Assembly (NCBI GenBank): GCA_003427395.1
Contig: BFEA01000620.1
Coordinates: 742,922-763,386 of the forward strand
DNA: 20,465 nucleotides
Direction: 5' to 3'
Origin: Chara braunii
Taxonomy: Eukaryota > Streptophyta > Charophyceae > Charales > Characeae
Under the pieces are notes generated by a model that worked only from the letters and a program-made list of their open reading frames with translations, was not told the origin of the DNA and ran no database searches. Positions 1-8,760 of the stretch are shown piece after piece. Positions within the stretch are counted from its first letter, which is position 1. The number at the start of each line of letters is the position of its first letter. Made by a program: the position numbers and the translations under genes.

Positions 1-337
1 GGGGGGGGAGGGAAGGGAAACACACACCTGAAGCAAGGGTTGCAGATCTGAGCGGCAGCCGGAAGGAAGCGACTGCAGACCACTAACACGACACAGCAAC
101 GTTTGTAAACGGAAAAATGTGTTCCGTCAGTGGAAAAAACACTGCCAAGGTCGGCCGCGGTACAACCCCTGACAGCGGAGGGGCCGTGGTCGGCGTACCC
201 CGCCACAAATGGTGCCTCGCTGCACTACTCACGACATGCACAAAAGACAAAAATCATATTTCCATGTTCTAGCTGAAGATTGGCTGAGGTTTTGCACATT
301 TCGAGAGTATTGCAATCTTTTTTGCACTGAAAACCAC
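1..337. other. no gene seen
   Basis: A short G-rich start is followed by mixed sequence. The open frames that run through it extend into the 74-bp repeat and look incidental. I see no motif or RNA gene here. Confidence 0.5.
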
Positions 338-559
338 GCTGGGCGTGGGGACGCAGCGAGGGCGGTGGGCCTATCGCCGACCGTACATTTGGCACATATA
401 CCAGTCCCACCGCTTGGCGTGGGGGCGCAACGAGGACCGTCGGCCTATGGCCGAGCGTACATTTGGCACATATACCAGTCCCACCGCTTGGCATGGGGGC
501 GCAGCGAGGACGGTGGGCCTATCGCCGAGCATACATTTGGCACATACACCAGTCCCACC
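338..559. repeat. 74-bp tandem repeat, three copies
   Basis: Three head-to-tail units start at 338, 412 and 486, each exactly 74 bp with no indels. The best conserved part is TACATTTGGCACATA followed by CCAGTCCCACC. Because 74 is not a multiple of three, the apparent peptides from neighbouring units fall in different frames, which argues against a protein repeat. Unit 2 contains CGGCC-TAT-GGCCG, a perfect short hairpin that units 1 and 3 have only in degraded form. The length is close to a tRNA, but there is no A-box/B-box pair or cloverleaf. Confidence 0.9.
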
Positions 560-1096
560 GGTCAGATGGAGACCTCAAGGGCCCGGTTCGTTAAACCAAC
601 AGTACTTGGCCCAGCTATAGGCCTTGGAAAAGAACAGCGTAGAGACGTTCTAGGGGTAGTCGGACGAATTTGGGCGCTCCTGTAGCGGCCCATACATTTC
701 CTAAAATCATGGCTTGTTAATGGGCACGGCTCTAGGAAGTGCTGATGGTTTAACGAAAAGGAAGCTTGCTTCATTCACATTTTACCAGAATGGGAAACAC
801 GATGTTGGTCGCATGCCTCCTCTACCGGGTACTCAAAGCAAGCCAATGGCTTGGGATAATGTACCAGAGCAAACCATATAAACCAGAAGCCATGTTTTGT
901 TTCTGGTTAGAGGGGCTCTTTTGAATTAAGAGAAAAAAAAGAGAAAAAAAGACCAGGTGAAAAGAGGGCTAGCTATATGTCAGAGAGCATTTGAAATCTT
1001 GGGACTGTATAGCAGAAGGCGTGTTGTGTTTGTTGTGGAAGCAGTTGTCGGGTTGCTGTGCCCGATTATGTATGCATCCGGCTCGGTATGGTTCCA
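560..1096. other. non-coding stretch with two short hairpins and a TATA-like site
   Basis: CAAGCC-AAT-GGCTTG (839-853) and AACCAGAA...TTCTGGTT (881-888 / 901-908, 12-nt loop) are perfect inverted repeats. CATATAAA at about 875-882 looks like a TATA box just before the second hairpin. There is an A-rich patch near 930-950. No credible coding region is visible, so promoter activity is only a possibility. Confidence 0.35.
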
Positions 1097-1131
1097 ATGT
1101 GTATCATAACATGATATAACATGATACACAT
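1097..1131. repeat. perfect 11-bp-arm palindrome
   Basis: ATGTGTATCAT (1097-1107) and ATGATACACAT (1121-1131) are exact reverse complements around a 13-nt AT-rich loop. The palindrome lies immediately upstream of the Harbinger-like fragment. It could be a transposon terminus, a MITE remnant or a cruciform. Confidence 0.8.
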
Positions 1132-1303
1132 AGCGTTCTCCGGGAGCAAAGTCGGAGGTTTTTCAGGTAGCCTTTTAGGTGCTTTTTCTTTAGCAGGGTT
1201 TGACGGCTTCGAGAGAAAAGGGTTCCCCGGGTGTGTAGGCATGATAGATTGCACGCATTTGTATATCGAGAAGCCGAAGGGAGTGCGATCGGAGTGCTAT
1301 TAG
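1121..1303 (+). pseudogene. PIF/Harbinger-type DDE transposase fragment
   Basis: The C-terminal half of this 60-codon frame reads GFPGCVGMIDCTHLYIEKP followed by a short tail ending in ECY. This is the pattern around the first catalytic Asp of Harbinger/HARBI1-like nucleases (family pattern FP-x-x-x-G-x-IDxTHI-x-I-x-x-P, then a Tyr-rich segment). The Asp of the IDCTH motif is at about residue 43 (1247-1249). The frame stops exactly where the family normally continues through Tyr-Asn-Arg toward the second catalytic Asp. I find no second or third acidic residue and no Myb-like partner nearby. The N-terminal 25 residues are Gly/Ser/Phe-rich and may not belong to the domain. Such enzymes cut and paste DNA transposons. 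This piece is too short to function and is called a relic. Confidence 0.6.
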
Positions 1304-1380
1304 CCTATTACCAACAGGCATCAATAGGTGTGTAGAAGGGCGCTCGTTAGCGCTCGCGCAATGGAGGAGCATGCTGACAT

Positions 1381-1680
1381 CAACGCGCGTGCTGGAGGTG
1401 TGGTGCTGGCAGCGTGCACTTGGCGGGGCGCTGGTCAGCCATCCGTGGCGAGGCACTGGCTGTGCGTTGGTAGTGGGGCGCTGGTGGTTCGAAGGTGGCG
1501 AGGCGTTGGCTCCTTGAGAGGAGCGAGGCGCTGGTTGCTCGCGGACGGTGAGGCGCTGGCTATGGGTAAGCAACGAGGCGCTGGCGACTGGAGGATGGCA
1601 TGGTGCTGGCTTCATGCACGTGGCATGGTGCTGACAGCTAGTGCGTGGGGACGCGTTGGCATGAGGAAGCTGTGAGGGGG
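1381..1680. repeat. 25-bp minisatellite with constant and variable parts
   Basis: The CTGG/TTGG core occurs at 1406, 1431, 1456, 1481, 1506, 1531, 1556, 1581, 1606, 1631 (as CTGA) and 1656. That is exactly every 25 bp for 11 units, with no indel. Each unit has a conserved start (CTGGC), about ten poorly conserved bases, and a conserved end (GGCGAGGCG or close). Long frames on both strands through this region come from the GC-rich repeat; 25 bp shifts frame each unit, so they are not supported as genes. Confidence 0.9.
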
Positions 1681-2344
1681 TAAATGGATCTGGCGATAAC
1701 GCACGTGTGGCATCCAGAGGCACTTGGCCAATCCACGTCACAGGCTGAAGTGGTGGCTGGCCTGAGACATTGTGGAAGAGGGAGAATAGTGGTTGAAGCT
1801 GCTGTTTGTCCATTTCCCCCGTGCTTTCCACGTCAAGTATTCCATAGCCAATGCCCTTATAGAGGCTGGAGCGCTCGAGCGAGTTGGCGAAAGTCGACGT
1901 CGGTGGAAGAAAGTGGAGTCAGCCCCGTGGAACCAAAGTGTGGAGACCGCTGGACCAGCTTGGGGCATCATCACGGCACGAGGATCATCAGCAAGATCAT
2001 CATCAAGGGAACTCTTCTTTATTCTTGTGTTCTTTTGTTGTAGTTTTTTCCTGTGCAGGCTTTTTTGTCAGAAGTGTTGGTTTATCATCAACATAGTCAC
2101 TGGTTGTCTTCACATATCAAAGTTGCTTGTCATATACGTCACCCGCATCTTTTTTTGTCGGTGGTCGCCATCACTTTTGACGGTGGTCATCATCATCATT
2201 TCGCTTCCTCATCTTCGTCATCGTCCTTCGGACTTCTCTGTCTTCTATTTTCATTACAGCAATAGTGAGTTGTCAATCTTCCACACTGGTGCCATTAGGG
2301 TATCGCAAGTCAAACATTCCTTACTTATTTCTCGCCAATTTTAT

Positions 2345-2346
<2 letters not shown>
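1681..2346. other. non-coding, CAT/ATC-enriched DNA
   Basis: The stretch becomes rich in ATC/CAT trinucleotides from about 1965 and has T-rich runs. A frame that stays open through it yields poly-Ile, poly-Ser and poly-His once it enters the microsatellite, so I treat it as repeat-driven. No known motif is seen. Confidence 0.5.
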
Positions 2347-2382
<36 letters not shown>

Positions 2383-2465
2383 TTACGCATCTAAATCTTT
2401 ATCATCATCATCATCATCATCATCATCATTTACCAACCTAAATCTTTATCATCATCATCATCACA
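2347..2465. repeat. interrupted (ATC)n microsatellite
   Basis: There are three ATC blocks at about 2348-2392, 2401-2429 and 2448-2463. The two spacers have related sequence (ATTTAC...CTAAATCTTT), so the pattern is a higher-order repeat of spacer plus ATC run. Single-residue peptide runs in three frames follow from this. Confidence 0.95.
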
Positions 2466-3431
2466 GTTTCTTAGTCATTTTTTCATCAATTAGTAGTTAT
2501 CTTTGTGTTGGTGGTTATATTTTCTTCGTCGGCATAGGTTATGGTCTTGTTGGTAGGTAGGTCGGTCAGGAAGGGAGCACTACTCCGCAAGGGTAACACA
2601 AGGTGGGAGGTGATTGCCCTCTAGGGAGTAGACGCATATGATGGGAGTTGACTTGGGCTGGGGCTGGGAGATATGTATGGGGGTGCATTATCTTCGAGTC
2701 CTGGCGGAGGCAGACTAGGCCAGAGTGTTAGATTTTAGGTACACCTTTTGAGGGAACTGGTTACTTCAGGGCAGAAGGAAATGGGGATATTATCTCTCTC
2801 GTTGGGGTTGAGAGGAACTTCATACTGATAGCGGGGTTCTCTTCAGCGGAGGCAGCGAGAGGAGAAGAGGAGAACAGGAAACGAGGGGCGAGGAGGATAG
2901 TACATGGAAGAAGAAGAGAGGTGGAGAGGAATAGTCATCCGCATCCTCAACATTATCCATCATCTTTGTGATCATCACAGGGTACTCATCAAATTTCATC
3001 ATTAGAAATATTTTTTATCACGGTTATGATATTATCAGATCCTCGATTTCTAGTTAGCATTCTAGCTTATCTAATTTCCTAATTGAGCCTTTTTGTGTAA
3101 TGGCCAGGTTGAGTTGGCGCCAGAACGACGCTGACAGGCATTGGGGCGGTGCCTTGTAACGTGCTTGAGCAGGAGTTTGAGGCTTTGTATAAAGGTCTAG
3201 GATTGCCGAGGGAGGAAGGTGATCTGCAAACTTGACTAATAGCTACAATCTGGTCGACGATGGTCAGAGCTGGGGTGGGTAGCGCTACCCTGTAACCAAG
3301 CCAGATTGGGGTGTGAGACCAGGAAGAGGCCTGATTGGTGCACAACACAGGCTCAGTTGAGATTGGTGGGCTGGAATGGATACAGGAAATTAGGGATAGG
3401 ATAGTATTTGAGTGTTGAGTAGACAATCATT
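2466..3431. other. no supported gene
   Basis: Unique-looking sequence with purine-rich patches (about 2850-2935). I do not recognise any protein in either strand, and frames are short. A retroviral-primer-site-like word at 3115-3130 is discussed among the rejected items. Confidence 0.45.
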
Positions 3432-3548
3432 CTGATTAGTCATCATCTATCTCTGATCATCCTTAATCATCATAGATCAACCTAAATGATCCTCAATCAT
3501 CCCAAACTATCATCAATGATCATCAATCATGAATGTATTTCCATTATA

Positions 3549-3636
3549 AGGGATGCTGGGCCCGGTTCCCAGCACGTGTTGCTCCTCACAAATAGATTGG
3601 AACAATTTTAAGAAAAGAAAAAAAGAAAAAGAAGGT
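3549..3636 (+). repeat. stem-loop plus A-rich tail, copy 1
   Basis: GCTGGG (3555-3560), loop CCCGGTT, CCCAGC (3568-3573), then GTG..CTCCTCAC..AATAGA..GGA.CAA and an A-rich run. The same order occurs at 3823 and at 19003. It looks like the 3' end of a retroposon (stem-loop followed by A-tail). I do not recognise a named family. Confidence 0.6.
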
Positions 3637-3822
3637 GGTAATGGTTCAGAGAGATTGGTTCAGAAAGCGCCTGCCGCGTTAGCCCCCCCCCCCTCTGATT
3701 AGTCATCATCTATCTCTTATCATCATGAATCATCCTACATCATCCTAAATGATCCTCAATCATCCGAAACTATCATCAATGATCATCAATGATTATCAAT
3801 TATGAATGTATTTCCATTATAA

Positions 3823-3906
3823 GGGACGCTGGGCCCTATTCCCAGCACGTGCTGCTCCCCACGAATAGATGGGAGCAATTTTAAGGGGAAAAAAAAGAAA
3901 AAAAAG
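3823..3906 (+). repeat. stem-loop plus A-rich tail, copy 2
   Basis: GCTGGG (3828-3833), loop CCCTATT, CCCAGC (3841-3846), followed by the shared downstream block and an A-rich run. This copy arises from the 263-bp tandem duplication, so it is not independent of copy 1. Confidence 0.6.
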
Positions 3907-3967
3907 GTGGTAATGGTTCAGAGAGATTGGTTCAGAAAGCGTCTGACGCGTTAGCCCCCCCCCCCCC

Positions 3968-4264
3968 ACATACACCCCTCCCCCCTGTTATGTACCCGAT
4001 TGAACTTCAATCCACAACGAATTCACACGTTCCCATACACGCATCCAATTGCAGAGTAGACTCGAAGGAGGCAAATTCACACAAAACCAGACAAAAGATA
4101 TGCACAGCGGAAGCTCAAAACACATAGAGAATTGGAAAACGAATTTTAATTCTGCAACCTCTCCCACTCCTCCAATCAATCCAGAGTACTTGTTCCAAGA
4201 ATCACAATGACGTTACAACAACCATGAACAACCAGAAACAAGTGTTCAACGAAATATACATAAG
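3968..4264 (-). other. possible 3' LTR remnant or unrelated flank
   Basis: This lies just beyond a polypurine-like tract at the 3' end of the minus-strand gypsy element, where a 3' LTR would be expected. I see no second copy of it upstream of the Gag start near 16857, so LTR identity is not shown. No gene is recognised. Confidence 0.2.
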
Positions 4265-4296
4265 TCTTCTTATTCCTCCTCCCCACCTTATTTCCC
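4265..4296 (-). promoter_or_regulatory. candidate polypurine tract of gypsy element
   Basis: The minus strand reads an almost pure A/G run of about 30 nt (plus strand TCTTCTTATTCCTCC and onward). It lies 3' of the integrase remnant in the position where plus-strand DNA synthesis of an LTR retrotransposon is primed. If it is the real tract, about 1 kb of the integrase C-terminus has been deleted between 4296 and 4335. Identification rests on position and composition only. Confidence 0.35.
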
Positions 4297-4334
4297 AGGC
4301 TATGGCTGCCATAGCAGCAGTAACCCCACAATTG

Positions 4335-5024
4335 TCACAACGTGCCAATCTGAACCACCAGCCCTAACTTAGATAACTGGTCTTCACATACCATTACTTG
4401 TCTCATCCCTCGAGGGGTGGTCTTGCCTAAGTCAGTAAAGTCTATAGACACAGACTCACCTGGACCTTCAGGGATTGGTAAAGGTTTGAGCAGGCCTATA
4501 GGAGGTCGTCTGTAGACCTTGTTCCTTTGGCATAGCTCACATATCTCTAAGTAGTGAAGTAAGTCCTCTTTCATTTTTGGCCAGTAGAAGCGTTGAATCA
4601 GGGCAGCGTAAGTCTTCAGAATCCCAAAATGACCATGAACATCATGACTCTCTGAGATAACATCACGACTCTCTGAGATCAAATGGGCTATGATCTTGCG
4701 ATCACCAAGGATACACAGGCGTTCCTCACCTTCGCTGATTGTATACAGGAGATCTGATGTCAGGGCATAGCCCGACCCAAAATTGGGATCAGCTTGCAGA
4801 TTCCTGACAATAGTGCCAAAGACAGGGTCTTGGTGCAACGCATCAGCAATGGCTTGACGAGTGAAGTCTCCAAATGAGTAGGTCAGAAGAATGACAGCAA
4901 AAGTGTCAGGCCTACGAGAAAGTGCATCAACAACTCTGTTATAACATCCCTTTTTGTGCTTCAGTTCAAAGTCAAAAGAGTCAATGAACTGAATGTACCT
5001 CGCCAACTTATCATTCAGCTCCCC
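4335..5024 (-). pseudogene. gypsy integrase, truncated
   Basis: The frame continues from RNase H after a single TAG stop at 5025-5027. It starts with the tether region ending in DALSRRP and reaches the integrase zinc-binding domain. His at about residues 121 and 126 (HDVHGHFG) and Cys at about 156 and 159 (CELC) form the HHCC site. SIDFTDLGK then carries the first catalytic Asp of the DDE core (about residue 189). The protein ends about 30 residues later, before the second Asp and the Glu, so strand transfer is impossible. A 21-bp direct duplication (4639-4659 and 4660-4680) repeats ISES(R/H)DV just before the zinc-binding His and is probably a local slip. In a working element this enzyme would insert the cDNA. 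Confidence 0.9.
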
Positions 5025-5327
5025 CTAGGTCGTCATCCACTGGAAGGTCGAATGATCATAATAGACTTTGAAGTGTCTTCCCAGCAAGAAGTGTTTCCAT
5101 TGTTTGAGGGCACACATAAGGGGAAACAATTCTTTCATATAAGTAGATGCCTGAATCTTTTGAGCCTTTATCTTTTTGCTCATGAACTCCACAGGCTTCA
5201 GCCCAGACCCGTCATCTTGTTGAAGGACAACCCCTACACCATACCGACCGACATCAGTGGTCAACACAAATGGCAGAGTAGGGTCAGGGAGTTTCAACAC
5301 AGGTGCTTGGGTCAAGACTTTCTTCAA
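5025..5327 (-). pseudogene. gypsy RNase H domain
   Basis: This is the Ty3-type RNase H that degrades the RNA strand during reverse transcription. Counting from the TTG codon at 5325-5327, the acidic residues Asp25 (LTTDVGRYGVG), Glu66 (TYMKEL) and Asp91 (YDHSTF) are all present. The domain is bounded by stops: a TGA at 5328-5330 upstream and TAG at 5025-5027 downstream. The sequence on both sides continues the family pattern. The downstream TAG sits where a Gln codon is common in relatives, consistent with CAG to TAG. It is inactive as a separate protein because the polyprotein is broken on both sides. Confidence 0.9.
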
Positions 5328-5611
5328 TCAGGAGAAAGCCAATTGACATGTAGGTGTCAATTTGCCAATAGGTTAGTCAGGGGAGTGGCCACAGTAGAGA
5401 AGTTGCTAATAAACTTCCTATAGTAAAATGCCAGACCCATAAAAGACCTAATGTCCCTAACAGTCAATGGTTGTGGTCAATCCCTAACAACAGCCACCTT
5501 GGATGCTTCTGGGGAAAGACCATCTGCAGAAATCACATGTCTCAAATACAAAACAGAAGTACCAAAATATGAATTTTCTGTATTTATTTTGTATTTGTTT
5601 TCTCTGAGAAT
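5328..5611 (-). pseudogene. gypsy RT thumb/connection region, frameshifted
   Basis: In frame with the upstream RT, this stretch reads ILRENKYKIN, then LYLRHVISADG, LSPEASKVAVVRD, and IRSFMGLAFYYRKFI. This is the typical sequence between the RT palm and RNase H in Ty3/gypsy elements. A TGA at 5477-5479 replaces a codon that is normally Trp (TGG to TGA). Near 5360-5370 the homology shifts by one frame into the RNase H frame. It is therefore conserved in sequence but broken. Confidence 0.85.
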
Positions 5612-6775
5612 CTACAAAATTTTCTTGAGATGATCAGCATGGTCTACAACATTTTTGTTGAACACCAAAATATCATCCAGGTAGACCACAACAAAACGAT
5701 CTAGAAAAGGTTTGAAGATCTTATTCATTTCTGTCTGGAAGGTTCCTCGGGCATTGCATAACCCAAAAGGCATGACCTGAAACTCGTAGGTGCTATATCG
5801 GGTTTTGAAGGCAGTCTTATGAACATCCTCCTCGACCATTTCGATCTGATGATACCTGGATTTCAGATCGATTTTGCTAAAGACTTTGCAGCCTTGCACC
5901 ATATCCAGCAGATCGTCGATCCTAGGCAAGGGCTCTGAGCTCTTCCCAGTGATTTTATTCAAACCCCTGTAGTCAATACACATCCTGAGTTCACCATTTC
6001 CCTTTGGGACAAAGAGAGTTGGTGCTCTATACTCAGATGAACTGAGCCTGATCCAACCCTTCACAGTTAGCGACTCCAATTGTTTCTTTAACTCGTCTAA
6101 CTGAACATGAGACATCTTATATACTCTGCCCTTAGGAGGGGTAGAGTCAGTGAGGGTCTCAATGTGGTGTTTAGTTTGCCTATGTACTAGTCCAAAAGGC
6201 TCCTGAGTTAAGTCAGTATACTCATCAACCACCTTTTGGATGATGGGGTCACACTGAGGGCTGGATGAATCACTTTGGGCCACATAGGCCACAAAGAAAT
6301 TCTGATGATCAGTTTGTTTAGACAAGTCGTAAAATTCTAATGCCTTCAGGCAATAGCAACTTGTCTTAGGGTGATAGTCTGTTGCTAAGACGAAAGTAAG
6401 CTCACCCTGTTCAATCTTCAACTGAATACTAGGCACAACCCAATTAATGCATGGATTAGTTGCCCTTAACCATTTCAGGCTCAGAACCCGATCAAAAGGC
6501 AAGTGTGGAAACACACAGAAGTTCAGGCTATGTCTAACTTCTCCTTTGGCATCAAAGGTGAAAGACACACCTTTGATGACCTGTTGGACTGTGACAGACT
6601 GGGCATTCCCAACCTGTATACATAAGGGATGCTCAAGATCTGCGACCTTGAGTCCCAAATTAAGTTTTTGTACCCCTACACGGGAGATGAAATTTCGTGT
6701 AGCACCACAGTTTAACAACGCCTTGATTCGGGTTCTGTTAATCAGAGGTTTGAGAAAGATCAGATCTGACTTCAC
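5612..6775 (-). pseudogene. gypsy protease and reverse transcriptase
   Basis: The longest retrotransposon frame here, 387 codons. The aspartic protease site near residues 20-28 reads LLNCGATRNFIS where the family has a D-S/T-G triad. The catalytic Asp codon (6710-6712) is AAC (Asn), so the protease should be dead. The RT palm is otherwise well kept: VPKGNGELRMCIDYRGLN, LPRIDDLLD, FSKIDLKSRYHQI with catalytic Asp at about 303, PFGLCNA, and VVVYLDDILVF with Asp367 and Asp368. The frame ends in TAG (5612-5614) at a position that is Gln in relatives, and homology carries on beyond it. The order protease-RT-RNase H-integrase identifies Ty3/gypsy rather than Ty1/copia. Confidence 0.93.
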
Positions 6776-7403
6776 TTTTCTCTTCTCCTTCAGTTGGAGA
6801 TGAAGGGAGCAGAGTTAATCGGTTTCTTCCTCAGATAAGGGCTCATCCAGAAAGGGCTCAGTGTATGAGTACAGAGAGTCTGTTGCAACCTCCAAACACA
6901 CAAGCTCATGGACTGATTCACCTTCCACAAAGGGTGAATGCAGTTCATCAGGGTGACTGCTACCTCTGCTGGCCTGCACAATTTTTTGAACTTTTGTTGC
7001 CCCATATAGGGCAGTCTTTGACGAAGTGCTTCTTTGCACAACGCAAGCAAACTCCCTGATCCTTTCTCTTTTGCCATGTTTCCTCTGCAATCTTAAGATC
7101 TCTCCAGGGGAATGTGACCGGATCCATGGGATTAGCTGGGCATTGGGCACCCTTTGGGAGGTTGGGTGCCTACTGGCCACTTGGGCGTTTGCCTGAACCC
7201 TTGGGACTGGTCGTCTTTCGGGGCTGAAACTGACTTTCGCCCTTTATGAAGTTCATCAGAGTCTGACCCAACAGCAGGGCGGCCTGATCTGATGTGTCTC
7301 CTGCATCTAGACCAGCTCGGGGAGTAGATCCCCCCTGGTCAAAACCTGCAGAGTCATCATCAGAACCTGCAACATAAAATCCCCCCTTTTCCTTTCTCCT
7401 GCT
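6776..7403 (-). pseudogene. Gag C-terminal region with zinc knuckle, frameshifted
   Basis: Three frames carry pieces. In one, the minus strand at 7011-7049 reads CLRCAKKHFVKDC, a retroviral-type zinc knuckle with one residue fewer than the C-X2-C-X4-H-X4-C spacing. It is preceded by TFPWRDLKIAEETWQKRKDQ. In another frame, 6815-6960 gives an acidic linker (SLYSYTEPFLDEPLSEEET) of the kind that precedes the protease. The zinc knuckle binds element RNA for packaging. Missing one residue between the second Cys and the His could be a 3-nt deletion or a real variant. Stops include a TAG upstream of the knuckle. Confidence 0.7.
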
Positions 7404-7818
7404 CTAGGAAGAGGAGGTGCTTCCCTTATGGGAAGAGGACTGAAGATAAAGGGTGGCCTCCATGTCTAGTGCTTCCTTGCCAAAAAACATCCAATCCTTG
7501 TGGCCTGCAGTGTACAGGGCCTTGGAATATGTGTCTAAAGCAACTCTGACAAACCATGTTAGTTTGTCCTGCTCGGACATTTCCAGATCAGGAGTTGATG
7601 TTAGTTGTTCCCACTTAGCATAGAGATTGGAGAGAGATGCTCGCCATTTACCCTGACCTAATCTCACAAGCTCATTAGCGGCCTTGCGCAGCAAATCTGT
7701 TTTCTAGACCCTGAAAGATAGTGTCAAGACCAATCACAACAATCCAATTGTCTAGCTTCTTCTGGGCCTTATTGGCCTCACAAGTTGCCCACTTCAGCGC
7801 AGCCCCTGCCAGGAGGGT
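7404..7818 (-). pseudogene. gypsy Gag, middle (capsid-like) part
   Basis: Two overlapping frames, joined by a one-base shift near 7680-7695, give the second half of a retrotransposon Gag. From 7818 the frame reads TLLAGAALKWATCEANKAQ and LDNWIVVIGLDTIFQGLENRF. The second frame gives LLRKAANELVRLGQGKW followed by SLSNLYAKWEQL. This is the G-A-A-x-x-W ... W ... F...RF ... A...L..L.QG pattern of the Retrotrans_gag family. It lacks its N-terminal half: homology starts abruptly at 7818, where the break described for the 7819-16181 insertion occurs. The frame stays open a little further upstream (to about 7908), but that part does not look Gag-like. Confidence 0.8.
7814..7818. repeat. AGGGT, candidate target-site duplication (left)
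   Basis: The same five bases occur at 16182-16186, and Gag homology breaks at both. On the minus strand the five bases start on a codon boundary (ACC CT) in both Gag frames, so excising one copy plus the insert keeps the frame. Confidence 0.65.
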
Positions 7819-8375
7819 CATTGTGGCACTGTCGAGCGCATCGGTCCGGCACCACTCAAAGGTAGCGCGGGACCCTCCCGGTCGTGTCACGCAGGAGTCA
7901 GAATACAACCCTTATCGCGATACAATCGTGGAACTTTCGTAAGCCGCTCCGACCGGGTGCGCCAACCATACCTCTCGCGAGCCCCTACGACAGGACAAGG
8001 CCTACGCGAGGCACGACTACCTCCACCTTATGGGAGTTGTCACCTCCCTTCGGTGGGCGTATCCCCGCCGAGCTACCAATCCACAGTACGAAAGCTGATC
8101 AGCTGCAATCGCAGAGGTGGACCAGCCGAGGGCGTTTCTCGTTCGCTGTAGCATAAGGGGTACGCGTGGCACTGCGCCTCTATCGGACCCGCACGCGAAT
8201 CGGCATCTTGGGGGGGGCTGAGGTCCCAAGCGCGGCTCGTCGCCGGTCGACTACGACGCATCCCACACACCACGCGCACATTACTCTAACAGCCGTAAAC
8301 AGCGACACCCACACATACACACAAAACGACACAACACAAACTACGCGACAACGCTCCTAGCCCCTTGGTAACCGT
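7819..8375. other. GC-rich non-coding stretch
   Basis: Contains a perfect TATCGCGATA palindrome (7913-7922) and many CG dinucleotides, and near 8300 a CA-rich patch. No recognised gene or RNA. Confidence 0.4.
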
Positions 8376-8760
8376 CCCATAACTCTTCGATGCGGAGGTC
8401 GGGTAGGCGTCGCGCGCGAGACTCGATATAAAGACACGCGAACGCAGGGCTCTCGTAATGCAACCGTACGCAAGCGGTCGCAACGATGGCGTACTATGTA
8501 GTACCCATACTCACGTGGCCCTTGTTAATCTCGAGGGTCGCGTTCGACACTCAAGTGTCGGCTGACATGTGCCTAGAGGGTTAATCTCTCGACACCGGAC
8601 AACCGCCATGTGCGGTTGGAGACCACACCCTCTTCTGCACCTTGTGCAGAGGGGTTGAGTAGACAACTTTAAGCTGTCGTGGCGGTCAAACATCAAGGGG
8701 NTTGACTTTGACGGCTGCTACGAACTATAATGTCCAACCATAAAAGCTCAAAAAGGAAAG
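8376..8760 (+). repeat. TATA/hairpin module, copy A
   Basis: Starts CCCATAACT (8376). GATATAAAG, a TATA-like site, is at 8425-8433 and TATGTAGTACCCATAC at 8495-8510. Then come GACAC-TCAA-GTGTC (8546-8559), an AGAG/CTCT hairpin (8575-8589), CTGCAC-CTT-GTGCAG (8635-8649) inside an outer CCGCC...GGCGG pairing, and an AAGGAAAG block near 8754. The same series recurs at 9001. The order of TATA then structured leader resembles the U3-R-U5 layout of an LTR or a structured transcript. The strand assignment follows the TATA-like site. One N is at 8701. Confidence 0.5.

Larger units (their letters stand above)
3432..3967. repeat. 263-bp tandem duplication
   Basis: Two head-to-tail copies start with CTGATTAGTCATCATC at 3432 and 3695. 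Each runs through ATCATCC-like degenerate repeats, a stem-loop (see below), an A-rich run and GGTGGTAATGGTTCAGAGAG, and ends in a C homopolymer (10 or more C). The copies are highly similar with a few substitutions and small indels, so the duplication is fairly recent. The C-runs at both copy ends may mark the junction. Confidence 0.92.
4265..7818 (-). mobile_element. decayed Ty3/gypsy LTR retrotransposon, 3' segment
   Basis: Domain order on the minus strand is Gag capsid, zinc knuckle, protease, RT, RNase H, integrase (truncated), possible polypurine tract. Its 5' part, with the Gag N-terminus, is very probably the fragment at 16182-16857. Identified pol stop codons (5612, 5477, 5025) and the protease Asp-to-Asn change are all explained by C-to-T or G-to-A transitions. 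This fits decay by deamination of methylated cytosine in silenced plant-type DNA. LTRs were not identified. Confidence 0.85.

Noticed and set aside
338-559. tRNA gene cluster (74-bp units)
   Set aside because: No cloverleaf pairing and no A-box/B-box.
1190-1831. 213-codon open frame on the minus strand
   Set aside because: It runs through the 25-bp GC-rich minisatellite, which keeps frames open by composition, and matches no family.
1793-2560. 255-codon open frame on the plus strand
   Set aside because: It is largely poly-Ile, poly-Ser and poly-His from ATC repeats and matches no family.
2690-2720. TTCGAGTCC, B-box-like word of a tRNA or SINE
   Set aside because: No A-box at the right distance and no A-tail.
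3115-3130. TGGCGCCAGAACGACG, similar to a tRNA-Lys-type retroelement primer-binding site
   Set aside because: The match weakens after the first 7-12 bases, there is no adjacent LTR end in CA, and no retroelement coding region follows on the plus strand.
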